A stretch of DNA of 64,000 nt, taken from NCBI GenBank assembly GCA_038025085.1, contig CM076147.1:2299001-2363000 (forward strand), in the 5' to 3' direction. Of the stretch, positions 44,324-55,452 are shown piece after piece. The translations under genes and the position numbers were made by a program. Within the stretch, counting starts at the first letter, position 1. Every line of letters begins with the position of its first letter. The notes beneath the pieces are model-generated. The model was not told the origin of the DNA. It saw nothing but the letters and a program-made list of their open reading frames with translations, and ran no database searches. The DNA is from Tetragonia tetragonoides. Its lineage: Eukaryota > Streptophyta > Magnoliopsida > Caryophyllales > Aizoaceae.

Positions 44324-45664
44324 AATCCTCCCTCGACCCAAATCACCAAATACTTCCACCTTGTCCGAGAAACGGACCTTCTTCTTGGCCTTGCTCCTCC
44401 CTACGCAATGACCCTCAACATAGCACAAGTTGTTCTTCGCCTTCCTCCCTCGCACAATCAAAGTAGCACCACGATATACTTTGCACCACCTTCCCGTACC
44501 AATGTATCTACACCCTTGCGATGTCAACTCACCCAACGAAATCACGTTAACACGAGCATCGGGTACATACCTCACATTGTGGAAGGTTCTAGTCACACCA
44601 CCATGGAGCTCAATGCAGATGCTTCCCATCCCTTTGGCCTTCAACTTACCACTCCCCATGTTGATGTCACCATACTCACCATCTTGGCACAAAGTATCAA
44701 ACATAGCATGGTCTCTACAAATGTGAACCGAAGCGCCGGAGTCCAACACCCAACTCTCTTTGCTTTCCTTCCCCTCATTGTTACTAGCCAAGAACAACTC
44801 CTTATTACCATCACAAGACATAATTACATTAGAGGAACCGCTATCATCATCAATTTTGGTCTTACCCATCTTCTCTTGCAGCTGCTTGAAACTCTCCAAA
44901 TCATCTCTCATCTTTGGGCAACGACTCTGAATATGACCCTTCTCACCACAATAGTAACACTCTATGTTACTAAAGTCTCTCGCGCGCGACTTCGATCTAC
45001 TTCTCGGGCCACCACCTCTTCTCTCATGATTCCTCCCTCTTTCGGACACCTCCGCAGCTAGTACTCTATCTCCTCCATCACTAGGAGATACACCATCAAC
45101 CTGCAACATCATCCGATCATTCTCTCTCAACACTGTCATTGCTTCATCTAGTGTAATCTCTGTCCTCCCTACAAGTAATGTCTGCACAATTGGCCTGTAG
45201 GACTTAGGTAGTGAAGCCAACAATAACAATGCCTCCTCTTGATCGGAGATCTTCTCGTCTGCATTTCTTAACTGACATACTAGCTGGTTAAAACTGTTAA
45301 TGTGGTCCTGCAACGCTGTACCTTGCTCCATCTTTAGCTGGTACAACTCATATCTCAAACAAAGCTTGTTAGTCAGTGACTTTGATGCATATACACTCTG
45401 GAGCTTATCCAACAACTTCTTTGGATCTGTCTCAGTCAAGTAATTATACTTGATCTCCGGAGCCATAGCTAATCTAATAGTACTGACAGCTTTCTTCTTT
45501 TTCGATGTCCATTGGGCATCGGTCACCTCACTAGGCTTTGTCTCATCTAAAGCCTCATCTAAATTTTGTTGAACCAACAAATCCTCAACCGTACTCTTCC
45601 ACACAGTAAAATTAATTTTACCATCAAACAAAGGGATTTCAAATTTGGGCACACTACCAGACAT
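44318..45664 (-). CDS. Retrotransposon gag-protease polyprotein (448 aa, intact)
   Basis: The single ORF begins MSGSVPKFEIPLFDGKINF, 72 bases after the primer-binding site. The copia gag core spans about residues 50-200 (LASLPKSYRPIVQTL). An Arg/Ser-rich basic stretch follows, then one CCHC zinc knuckle (CYYCGEKGHIQSRC, about residue 235). Next come the aspartic protease motif WVLDSGASVHIC (about residue 305) and the GAG-pre-integrase start (HNVRYVPDARVNVISLGEL). The ORF ends KKVRFSDKVEVFGDLGRGRIC. The stop codon TGA is formed by the first bases of the 3' LTR (TGTTGA), so coding runs right through the polypurine tract. The gag protein would form virus-like particles in the cytoplasm. Whether protease is active without pol is unknown. 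Confidence 0.92.
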   Translation of the reverse strand: MSGSVPKFEIPLFDGKINFTVWKSTVEDLLVQQNLDEALDETKPSEVTDAQWTSKKKKAVSTIRLAMAPEIKYNYLTETDPKKLLDKLQSVYASKSLTNKLCLRYELYQLKMEQGTALQDHINSFNQLVCQLRNADEKISDQEEALLLLASLPKSYRPIVQTLLVGRTEITLDEAMTVLRENDRMMLQVDGVSPSDGGDRVLAAEVSERGRNHERRGGGPRSRSKSRARDFSNIECYYCGEKGHIQSRCPKMRDDLESFKQLQEKMGKTKIDDDSGSSNVIMSCDGNKELFLASNNEGKESKESWVLDSGASVHICRDHAMFDTLCQDGEYGDINMGSGKLKAKGMGSICIELHGGVTRTFHNVRYVPDARVNVISLGELTSQGCRYIGTGRWCKVYRGATLIVRGRKAKNNLCYVEGHCVGRSKAKKKVRFSDKVEVFGDLGRGRIC

Positions 45665-45736
45665 CTTACTTGCACAAAATAATTCCTCCCTTCAACAAAT
45701 ACAGTAATTTTCCCACCACCGATCCTACAACCAAAA

Positions 45737-45748
45737 GCTCTGATACCA
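45737..45748 (-). other. Primer-binding site (initiator tRNA-Met)
   Basis: Minus strand TGGTATCAGAGC, one base after the 5' LTR. Confidence 0.92.
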
Positions 45749-45749
45749 C

Positions 45750-46510
45750 TGTTGGGGAAAACTATGGTATTTACCCACAATCACAACAACAGATAATCGG
45801 AAAAATAAAGTGCAAAAAACCCGAAAACAACACAAACAATTTTACGTGGAAAACCCCTCTCAATTAGGGGAAAAACCACGGTGCGGATCTCCACGCACTA
45901 AAATATGATTCACTATAATAATCAAGAGTTCAAAGGCAACACTCACAAGATCAAGCAACAAGTAAACAAACTATCTTTGGTATTAGTACAAATTGACAAA
46001 CACTAACTCAATTTGGTACTCCCACAAAACCAAAGATACACCCACAAATACCTGTCGATGACCGATCCGAATACTCCGATTACCTTCACCCGAACAAACC
46101 GAATCAACCGTGAACTGGAACAAACCTCTTTAGAGAAATACTCAATTTCTCTCACTCTTTGTTTGTCTCTCACTCACTTGGTCTCTTCCTTTACTTTTGT
46201 TTGTTTCGGCCTGTCTTCTATCGCTAAACGCAATCACCGGCGCAAACACAAATAAAAGGCTTCACCCTTTTATATTCAATCATCAAGAAGACCAAAAGGC
46301 CTTTGCCTTTTTATTTCCCCACTGTTCAGCTTCTATTGGAAGCCCAATCACAATCCTCACTAAATTATCACGCAGCATTCATTTACTTCATTTTTTTTTT
46401 TTTGTTTTTCTTTTTCTTTTTCTTTTTGTTCTATTTTATTTTCTTTACAAAACTAAAATAAAATAAAACACAACTAAATATTATTTGGTATTTGGGACGT
46501 TACCTCAACA
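45750..46510 (-). repeat. 5' LTR of TR-GAG element
   Basis: 761 bp, same TATAAAAG box (46267-46274). On the minus strand it starts TGTTGAGGTAACG and ends CCCCAACA. Confidence 0.94.
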
Positions 46511-46515
46511 CTTAG

Positions 46516-48063
46516 TAACTTGTAAGTTGTAATACACTCAGTTTAATCAGCAATTTTCAAAAATGTTGCAGTACTTCTTAATGAGTTGCATACAAGATTA
46601 AGAAAGAGTGAGGGGAAAAATATTCGGAGTATTTAAAATTGGTGGAGGATTTCACTAGCTCCCTATATTCCTTATTCTTCTTTTCATTTGACTTTTCACA
46701 GACTCCAGCACGATATTTTGGCAAGTCGTGAGAGTTTTAAGGGTGGTAAGCATTATGCGTGCGTGCCCTAAGCCATTTTATATTTACCGTTTCTTTTATT
46801 ATTAATTTGGGTAGCATGCAAAATGCTGAAATTTCTTGGGCCAGATGGCACACAAAGTTAAGGTTCGTTGGCTATTCTCAAAAATTAATACTGTAATAGT
46901 TATTAATTTCATTCACAATAATTTCAAAACATTTGCCAAATACCCTCTAAATCAAACTATTGGCAAAGGCTATTCGAAAAGCCGTTTAACACAACTTTAA
47001 AGGTTGGCAATGGGAAATTGTGAATGGTTCCACTCTATAGGAGTAACTATATTTGGAAGAAAGAAACAACTTTTCATTGATAGGCTTTATCGATCTAGTG
47101 GTCCAGACGAGATTCTTCCAAAGGTGTTGTTTCCATTGAAATATACACAAGGCCATTCGCGTCATTTCACATAAAAACTAGTAGTTAATTTGTTTTCTTA
47201 AACCAACTGTAATTGATTAATTAGAAATAGTTAACTTTTGCATTTTCGAAGTTGATATCCTTATTTACCTTTTGATTATAGGTAAAAGTTTCACTCTTAT
47301 TTTTGTTAATCATATTAATCTTTGATTTCAGTATTAAAGAAAGTTTAGAAATTGTTAGATGGTTATGGAGCAAATACTCATATCTTTTATATTACCATTT
47401 TTTGGGGGAGGGAATTTAAGTGCGGTCGATTTATTTTGTGAGAGAAGAAATTATGAATTCCGGATCATGTAATAATCTGAAAGGAAAAAAAAGAAAAGAA
47501 AAGAGAGTATGCTTGGAAGTTCCATTTCTTTTCCAGTTTCCAGTGATTCGATCTCATAAAATCTATACACCCACATCTATCATTTGCCTTTGGGGAACTA
47601 GAGTTTGGATGATTATTGGTTGTGGGCATGTGGCAAGGAGCTCCATCATGCGGACAGTCTTCCGAAAGCTACTAGAGATTAGTTGCCAGATAAGCTTTTA
47701 AAAGCCTTAAAGGTATACCAAAATGATTGAATGCAAAAAGGTCAAGAATTTGGATAAAGCTAGCAACCTTTTCAATCCACAAGAATCTTCAATAGAGGTA
47801 GCAAACCACTTAAAAACCAATAAACCCCTCTAAATTGAAGCATATCATACACGAGTATCACTAAAACTCTAATAATCACCTGATGAAATCAAAGCTCCTT
47901 GAGAAAAAACAGAAAAGTGTAAAAGGCAATATTTTTCAAGTCCAAACTTACAAAGCTTAAACACAATCTGATTTCCTTTTTGACCCTCATTTTAATTTAC
48001 TCTTTTATTTTTATTGCTTTTTGGAAATCTTGGCTAGTTTAGGCTTATCTAGGTGCAGATGTC
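46516..48063. other. No gene seen; 3' flank of the bHLH gene
   Basis: Only short ORFs without domains. The last few hundred bases before 48064 are presumably the bHLH 3' UTR and terminator (AT-rich with AATAAA-like words on the minus strand near 48000), but no poly-A site can be fixed. Confidence 0.45.
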
Positions 48064-50245
48064 CTACAAGCACCTTCCTCCATATCCTGCATTTCTGAAC
48101 AATGCTTGCTTGATATCTTCAGAACTAATTAGTGTTCTTTGCTCCATTTCCTACAAACAATCAACTAATTAGTTAGACATGCACATTGACTCAAAAAGAT
48201 TTTAATCAATATGAAAACTAACAGTGTGTTCTTCTCCGCTAAGCTAAAGTGAACACAACAAGAAGTGGATAACGAACTGATAATCACTGAGTTGAACCAA
48301 ACTGAACCAATTTTAAAATAAGTGGAAAAAAGCACATCCTAATAAGATAATTAAAGGGAAATAAGTTGTTCTACCTCACAACAAGAAGCTTGTAGTGAGA
48401 AATCATTGAAACAGCTTATAACACACTGCTGGATTTCAAGACCCAACGCTTCTAGTGTTGTCACAGTTGATAATAAAAGTCCGGGTTTCCCTGCACAACA
48501 TATCTCCACCCGGGTATCCAAATTCCTTCTTTCCACATCAAACTGCAATTATTCAAACATCCCAAACAAATTCAAGATGCATCATCAATTGCAAAATCCA
48601 CACATTTTGTATGCAGATTCATAGAAAAGTGCCTTAAAGGAATATATTTCAAGTAGTAAAAAAAAAAAAGCTAGCTCTACATACAGGCTACAGCTAAGCA
48701 TAAGAATATTGCATCGATCCTCTCTCTCTCTCTCAAAAAAAAAAAAAAAAAAAAAAAGATTATTGCATCAAAAGTGGCTAGAAAATGTCATATTTTAACA
48801 TCTAGAGGACAAAGTGCGGTAAGTGGGTGAGCAAAATTAAAGAAATTGTAAAATTATTCATTCCATTATTAAAAATTAACACAATCAACCAAGTTCACAT
48901 TATACTAGTGTACACACATAAATAAAAATAAAATAAAATTGATAGTAGCAAAAAATGAAATACCTTGGGTGAATTTCTGACAAGGTCATCACTTGGTTTG
49001 GCATCTTTGAAGATGCTCATGACATTCAATTGATTTGAACCCACATCAATCTCTTCTTGCAAGCTGTTAATCCTCTCTAATAGCTCTTTCATGTAATCAA
49101 TTGTATCCCCAAGTATAGATGTCCTATCCATCTACACCCAAAACAAAAAACAATTACAAACATTAATTAATCTTCTTTAAACAACCAAACCCATCATTTT
49201 AAAATTAATAACTTAAAAAAAGAAACATCTAATGCAACATTGAAATTATATCAAACATGATATTATTTTTTTTGATAATAAGAGACCATTTTATTAAATG
49301 AAAGGAATAAAAGAGCCGAAGCTCAAACACCAATTGAAGCCTAAGCTCATACACCAAGGAGTTAAGACTCATACACCTGTTAGGTACAAGCTAAAATACG
49401 CCCAGTCAACAGCCACCTTGGCTGCAAAAACTACAACATCTAAGCAACGAAACATTCAAACACAACTCAAAACATGATATTAGCAGACAATCCGGATGGC
49501 ACGGGCTTTAAAATGAGTTACTTTTAAAAATCTGAAAATGTCAAAATATACGCAATCTTACTAATTAAAACCGCCGTACCTTGCTAATCTTGGGTACAAC
49601 CGATCTAAGCATAGAGAGACGGTCGTTTAATCTCTTTCTTCTCCTCCTTTCAGCCATTAAATTCTTTGAAGGTTGACCTTCAACTCTCTTAACCTTACTC
49701 TTACTAGTATTATTAGTGCTACTAGCAACGTTATTGTTCCTGTCCATGCACAACCCAATGTTAAAAGATGAAGGGATTAATTCACCAGACGGTTCCGCTT
49801 TGCATGTACTATGCACATGATCTTGCTCTCCGTCCTCGTACCCGGGTCCAGAACCCGGGAACGAGAAATCGCCCGTGGGCTGAGGAGAGAGAATCTGATC
49901 TCCTCCGAGTAGTGGCGGGACGACGGCGATGGTGGAGGAGAGAGAATTGAGATAGAATTCAGTGAAGGAGGAGCAGTCTAAGGTGGTGGTGGTGGTGGTG
50001 GTGGTGGTGGGGTCAGTAATGTAGCTATTGACATTGTTGTTGGATAAAATGGGGGTTGTGGGTATTGTTGCTGATGTGGTTGAATCTAGACCGTCAAATG
50101 CCCAAGCTGTGTTTGTGTTTGTTGAAAAGAAACCATTGATTTCTGTTGCTGATGGGTTGTTGTTGCTTTGATGATCCCATGTTTCTCTTCTTAGTGCTAG
50201 CAACTCTTCTAAGAAACCATCTTCAGTCATCTGACTCATCTCCAT
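48064..50245 (-). CDS. bHLH transcription factor, bHLH93/bHLH61-like
   Basis: Four exons on the minus strand: 49580-50245, 48964-49131, 48375-48542 and 48064-48150. All junctions are GT-AG, all phase 0, 362 residues without a stop. The N-terminus [21 protein letters not shown] is typical of this subgroup, followed by Thr/Ser/Asn-rich low complexity. The bHLH starts at about residue 197: [20 protein letters not shown] then RSVVPKISK, with the DNA-contacting H/E-R-R pattern (here AERRRRKR), and continues in exon 2 with [28 protein letters not shown] closes exon 2. Exons 3-4 encode an ACT-like dimerisation domain ([38 protein letters not shown]) and the conserved end [20 protein letters not shown]. 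Family members (Arabidopsis bHLH93/NFL, bHLH61) are nuclear regulators, bHLH93 being linked to flowering in short days. Exact orthology is not proven here. Intron 1 carries a LINE tail. Confidence 0.95.
49266..49469 (-). mobile_element. LINE 3'-end fragment in bHLH intron 1
   Basis: About 204 bp bounded by a 13-bp direct repeat AAACATGATATTA (49253-49265, 49470-49482). On the minus strand it ends TTATTATCAAAAAAAA, the tail form of plant L1 elements. It lies fully inside the intron and does not touch the splice sites. Confidence 0.8.
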
Positions 50246-50357
50246 TGTTATTGCTTTCTCTCTCTAGCTACTTTTTATTTTCTCTCTCTAGGATTTAGGG
50301 AGATTTCTTATGGGGGATGATAATGTGGAGTTGGTTTAGGCTAAGTATATATGCTTA

Positions 50358-50365
50358 TATTTATA
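50358..50365 (-). promoter_or_regulatory. Putative TATA box of the bHLH gene
   Basis: Minus-strand TATAAATA about 113 bp upstream of the start codon. A CT-rich leader (CTCTCTAG repeats at 50255-50295), usual for plant 5' UTRs, lies between. The transcription start would be near 50330. Confidence 0.6.
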
Positions 50366-53300
50366 TGTGTGGGGTTCTATTATTAAAAGGGTTGCTTTGT
50401 AAGAGCAATTATTGTTAATTGATGTAGTCCCTTTCTCTTTTAGTAATCAATTTTATGAAGTGACTAATTGTTATTCTAAAAGTTTAAGCAAAATTTCTTT
50501 TTGTACCTACATGACGATATATATGTTATCAGGATGATGTTATTTAAAAGGTTATGAGTCGTTGTGACTCTATTATTTTTACTGTTATACGAGGTGAATA
50601 AACGCAACAAATGTAATTTTATAATTATTCAAGAGTTTAAATAGATGTGTAATGCTTAATTTTCATTTACGTGATCCACTTTAGAGTACTTGAAGCCTTG
50701 AAGGTCATGAATGTTGTTGGCTATAGTTTAGTTTCCGATAGTATTTGGGGTTGAAATTTTCGCAATTGGTGTATAATTAATCTCAACTTTTCTTCAAAGC
50801 TTAATATTAGTGTGATGTTATCCATGTTTGTAATCGACCGGTCTTGATCAACGTGCAGTCTCACAGTTTAAAAAAAATGAGAAGGGAATTATGTTCTTTG
50901 TAGGCATATTCATGAATCCTACTCTATGCTTCTATAAAAAAATTAGTGACGAAATGTGTGACACAGTAGATAAGAATCGAATTCGCGACCTTTTTTCACG
51001 ACTCTCGTCTCCCTGGATATTATTCTTGTACATTCTTCCTTACTGCTGCACCATATGCCTTGGGGACAACAGTCTCACAGTTTAGAATGAGAATTGATTT
51101 AATTATAAAGGGACCAAAATAATTAGGACAACTTTTAGAGACATGTATGAGAGTAATAAGGATTGGAATGGAATCTACTTTAATTATTAATATAGGAGCT
51201 CGATTTTTCTCTCAAGGTGATTTCCTGTCGTTTTCACCGAAATCTGCGAAGGGAGGAACAGTAATTTAATTAAAGAAACAAGGTGAATATTTAATTGGTA
51301 AACACCTCTGAAAACTTTGACCCACATTTCTGTCTGAACCGAAAAGGATGGAGTTTAGCATCATAGACCCCTTTGTCAGGTTCTTTGTATGCAATAACCA
51401 GAAACACACCCCTTGTAATTTTCATTTGTCCATCAAATAAAAACAGGAACCACGTACCCCATTTTCTCTCTCCTCTCTCTTCACGTGGTGAAAATTTGTG
51501 ATGGGTTCAATGGGCTGTAATTGGGCCGTGGGGCCCTATCTTGTATAATAGGAGTAATGTACAACATGAGCACATCTCAATAGACTTGTTTGATGCGCTT
51601 CACATTGAGGCGACCTCGTATATATATCTTATAAGAATTTTCTAAATCCCCTTTGTTCACTTGGTGAAAAATTGATAGGTTCAAATTTCAATGGGGTGAG
51701 GATCCTAAAAGAACAGCTAAGGTGCAATCCTTGTAATCTCACTAAAAAATTAATCTCCCTCTTTTTTGAGAATCATTGGACTGAAGGAGCGAGTTTAGGT
51801 GCTTAAAGAAGAGAAATAAACCGAGTTTAGGTGGTTAAAGAAGAGAAATAAAGAAAATAGATAACTAATAGCAGAGGATCTGAACTCGGTTCAATGAGCT
51901 GTAATTTGGCCATGGGGCCAATCTTGTATAATAATGTTATAGGCTCTTACACCCCTAAATTTGGGGTTTTTTAGCATTGCAGTTTTTTCAAAATGGTAGT
52001 TAGGCTTGTTTCTTATCTCTTGTCACTTCTCATTTTTTGCTAAAGTTGAGATTAGTCTTTTCTAGTAACTATTGCCTGGGACTAGTCTGCTTTCTAGTTC
52101 CTGCTTGTGCTTTTATGCCTTGTCATCCTCCTCCCTAGATTACTTTCTTCTTCTTCTAATTGAGGAGTCAGAGAGATCCCTGTTTTACTGATTTGTGCGT
52201 TCTTTCCTAGTGCTGGGAGACTTGGGAGTTAATTTGGTTTTATTAAAATGTAAGGAGTTGCATTCAAAAAATAAAATTAAATAAAATTTAAGGAGTACTA
52301 ATTAAATAAGGTCCATCTATTGATTCAATAAGTATATTGATTCGATAATAAGGGTATGTTTTCTTTCATTGAATTGGATTGAACCGAAATAAACTGAACT
52401 CCACTGAACTAACTAATAATTTGTGAGAGAAAAAGTAGATCGCTAAACAAAACTCAACTGACGGGCAAAAGAAGAAAAAAAAGAGAACTAAACTAACCTA
52501 CCCTAAATATATTATTCTGATGATAAGTAGCCGCCTCTGGTAATTAAATATAAGTACTGGTAAGTATATATTATCTTTTATTCTCCGTCAGGTGTTTAAC
52601 ACCAGAAAAAAAAAAAAATACGGATGTTTTTCTGACTTATACGGTATCACCTTTATTCACCGTCGTATGCATAAGGTTCCTTCATGTGAATTTTTGCGAT
52701 AATCTACTCAATAAACTTGTGTTTGTTGCTTGTTAGTAGCTAAGGTTACCAATGTTGCTGTCATTTTCAATCGTAGTATATTTATATGTGATTCGTATCT
52801 AATCGTATCCCCATTATTTCCTTCTCACCTGGCTAAATAAATCACTAGATTGAACAATAATTAATGAATAATTAACAATCGGATGCAGGAAACAAGAACT
52901 TTGGTGAAGAAGAGACAAAACTAATGGTCAAACCACTGGTAGTTTAAAACTTATCAAGTTTTGGAATGTACAGTATGTTTTTATGCTGCATACGAATCTA
53001 CACTATACATACTATTAGTTTTATCTTTGTGCTCCGCACGAACTCGTGAATATCTCTTCAAAATGAAAATAACTTTCTAAGTGATACATCATGTCTGTTT
53101 TATACTGCATAGCACAACTAATTCTACATCTGATCATTTTAATACTTTTGGTATGAAATGTCCCTTTACATCGATCTACATCAAAATTAAAATGAATATA
53201 AAAAAGATTGATTTATAAACATAATTTTAGCCTACATCAAAATTCTAAAAAGAAAAAAAAGAGATAAAAATTAATAAACTTTTCTTCGAGTATACTCAGA

Positions 53301-53469
53301 CTTTATTCTCTCAATTTATTCTTAGTTCAATTTAGTTTAATCTAATTCAGATTAGTGAAGTAGATCATGTAGGAACGTACCACTTAAATAAATTTCATTT
53401 ATGCTATAAAAGATTGAAGGTCTAGTTAAATACATATGACATCAAATAGTTAGGTATTGTTAGAAGTGT
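50366..53469. other. bHLH upstream region, no further gene
   Basis: No ORF with a recognisable domain. A degenerate direct repeat occurs: GGTTCAATG(G/A)GCTGTAAT followed by GG(G)CC(G/A)TGGGGCC and CTTGTATAATA, at about 51503-51550 and 51888-51934. The stretch 51940-52270, ending TTGCATTCAAAAAATAAAA, resembles an LTR or LINE 3' tail but has no confirmed boundaries. Confidence 0.45.
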
Positions 53470-54329
53470 CGTTTATTGTTATTTAACCAAGTTGTACACA
53501 TATGGCATCCACATGTAATCTTCACACGAACATTTCCTCTTATGTGTCATCCTACATGTCATCACCGCTAGGAAATGAAATGACCCAACTTTTATAAGAC
53601 ATATATCTCATTTTGAAGATTTTTTCAAATCCAATCCATTGAAGCAAGATTTATAATTTTTTAACCTACGTAACTAAAGTTTTTTTTTATTTTGTAATAT
53701 AAAAAAAATGCTAATAAATATGTAATAAAGTCAACTAATGATAAGGCATTAATGAGTGCGTGACACTTGGATGGTGAGTTGTTAGGCTATGTGGCAAGCT
53801 TTGCTTAAGAGGCGCTTAGGGGTCATCATCACACAAATTTACACCTCCTACGTGGCGTCCTACGTGTCGTGCCAACACGAATTGGACTCACTTTATACAC
53901 GTATACCGATGTGGCGCCTATGTGTTATCTTCACACGAATATATCCCCTCCCATGTGGCATCTCACATGTCATCCTCCCACGAAAAGAACCCAACTTTAT
54001 AGGACATAGTACATATGTATCTCATTTTGAAGTATCTTCCGAACCTGATCCAATGGAGAAAGAATTATAATTTTTAAAGTTGCGTAACAAAAGTTATTTT
54101 TATTTTATAATCTTAACAATATGATAATAAATATAATAGGTTCTATTTATGAAGTCAAATAATGATTATTAATTAATGCTTGACACACTTGGATGGAGGC
54201 TTAGGTGGCGGCATACGTGTCATCACCACACGAACTTGGCGTTTACATGGCATCTTAGATGTCATGCCCATACGATTTTAAACGCTTACATGACATCCTA
54301 CGTATCGTGGCCACACGAAATGAACTCAC

Positions 54330-54330
<1 letters not shown>
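53470..54330 (+). repeat. Degenerate tandem repeat, unit about 430 bp
   Basis: Blocks recur in order in two units (about 53500-53760 and 53930-54190): ATCTTCACACGAA, then CATGTCATC, then ACCCAACTTTTATA(A/G)GACATA, then ATCTCATTTTGAAG, then TTATAATTTTT, then AATAATG / TTGACACACTTGGATG. A third partial unit follows. Shorter CACACGAA / TGGCATC words repeat within. Function unknown; the ORFs over it are not conserved between units. Confidence 0.7.

Positions 54331-54378
<48 letters not shown>
54331..54378. repeat. (TA)n microsatellite
   Basis: About 48 bp of perfect TA repeat at the end of the tandem-repeat region. Confidence 0.97.
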
Positions 54379-54380
<2 letters not shown>

Positions 54381-54552
54381 ATTGACGTGTTCATTATGTT
54401 TAACGACCCAACACCTTTGGGCTTTGGCTGATACGGTCGACCATTTTTTGTTTTTTGTATGTGTGTAAGTTTTTTATAATGTCAATTAATTGAATGACTT
54501 AGAAGTTAGATGTTCCCCTTCATAATCAGCGGTCTAGATTAAATTGTTATAT

Positions 54553-54806
54553 TTCCTCCGTTTCATGATTACGTTGTCAGTTACTTTATCGCGGTCTTCA
54601 AGGCACAACTTTGACCATAAATAACTATAAATCTATGAATATAAAAATTATAAAAATATAATTTTTCAAAAATACTATTAAAAATGAACCTAACAATAAA
54701 TTTTTTACATTGTAAATCTTTGTATTATTTCATAAATTAACGGTCAAAGTTTGTAAAGTTTGACCTCAAAAAAGCAATTGATAACATAATCACGGGACAG
54801 AGGGAG
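54553..54806. mobile_element. Stowaway MITE
   Basis: Left TTCCTCCGTTTCATGATTAC, right inverted AATCACGGGACAGAGGGAG, followed by TA. It resembles the element at 28295-28549. Confidence 0.78.
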
Positions 54807-55452
54807 TAATAACTATCGGCAGAGACGGTTCTAATTAAGCAGCACCCGACAGAGACAGATCTAGTTAAGCAGCACCAGTGATCATGGACACCAGATGGTA
54901 AAACAATTCCTTTACATTTCGTCAAAATTTCGGTTGAAATTCTCATAAAATCTATATTTTAGACCCGTAAATAAGAAACAATAATGATTAAAATATTTTT
55001 ATTTACGATAATCCTACTAATTGGTAAGGTTTGCTGACAGATACTTGTATATTTGTTGGCCGGATGTTCTGGCTAACTATTTTCAAGTCAAGCTTAGCTG
55101 TAAAGCCTGAACCAGGGTGAACAACCCTATGGAACTTCTATGACTTTTGGCCTTTACATCAGTTTACTATAGTTGCAACTGCAATTATGGTACCATAATC
55201 CGGACATAGACTAAAAGGATTATCATCATGACATTGTCCTTGTAGTTAACATCAAAGATTTCATGATGGCTTAAAAGGCAAAGGCCATGCATGCACGTTC
55301 TAGGGTATTAAACATTTGTAATTAGAAACATCAAGCAAGCCTTTTTTCTTCTCTCTCTCTTTTTTTTTTTCTTTTTTTTTTGAGGTGAAACATGTAACTT
55401 TAGTGTTCTTTTCCAATTACTAATAATTGGCTCAGTTCAGTTCAGTTCAGTT
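54807..55452. other. No gene seen
   Basis: It contains a duplicated CAGAGAC(G/A)G(T/A)TCTA(A/G)TTAAGCAGCACC stretch (54820-54875), a CT/T-rich run (55350-55380) and CAGTT repeats (55434-55452). No protein gene. Confidence 0.45.

Larger units (their letters stand above)
43564..46510 (-). mobile_element. Gag-only LTR retrotransposon (TR-GAG type), recent
   Basis: Two LTRs (43564-44323 and 45750-46510), target duplication CTTAG on both sides (43559-43563, 46511-46515), primer-binding site at 45737-45748 and a purine-rich tract next to the 3' LTR. The 1.4 kb interior holds one intact gag-protease ORF and nothing else: no integrase, RT or RNase H. The LTRs look nearly identical, with about ten visible differences including indels, which suggests recent insertion. 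Movement would need pol proteins supplied by another copia element. Confidence 0.94.

Noticed and set aside
44408..45061. 217-residue plus-strand ORF
   Set aside because: Antisense shadow of the intact gag-protease ORF.
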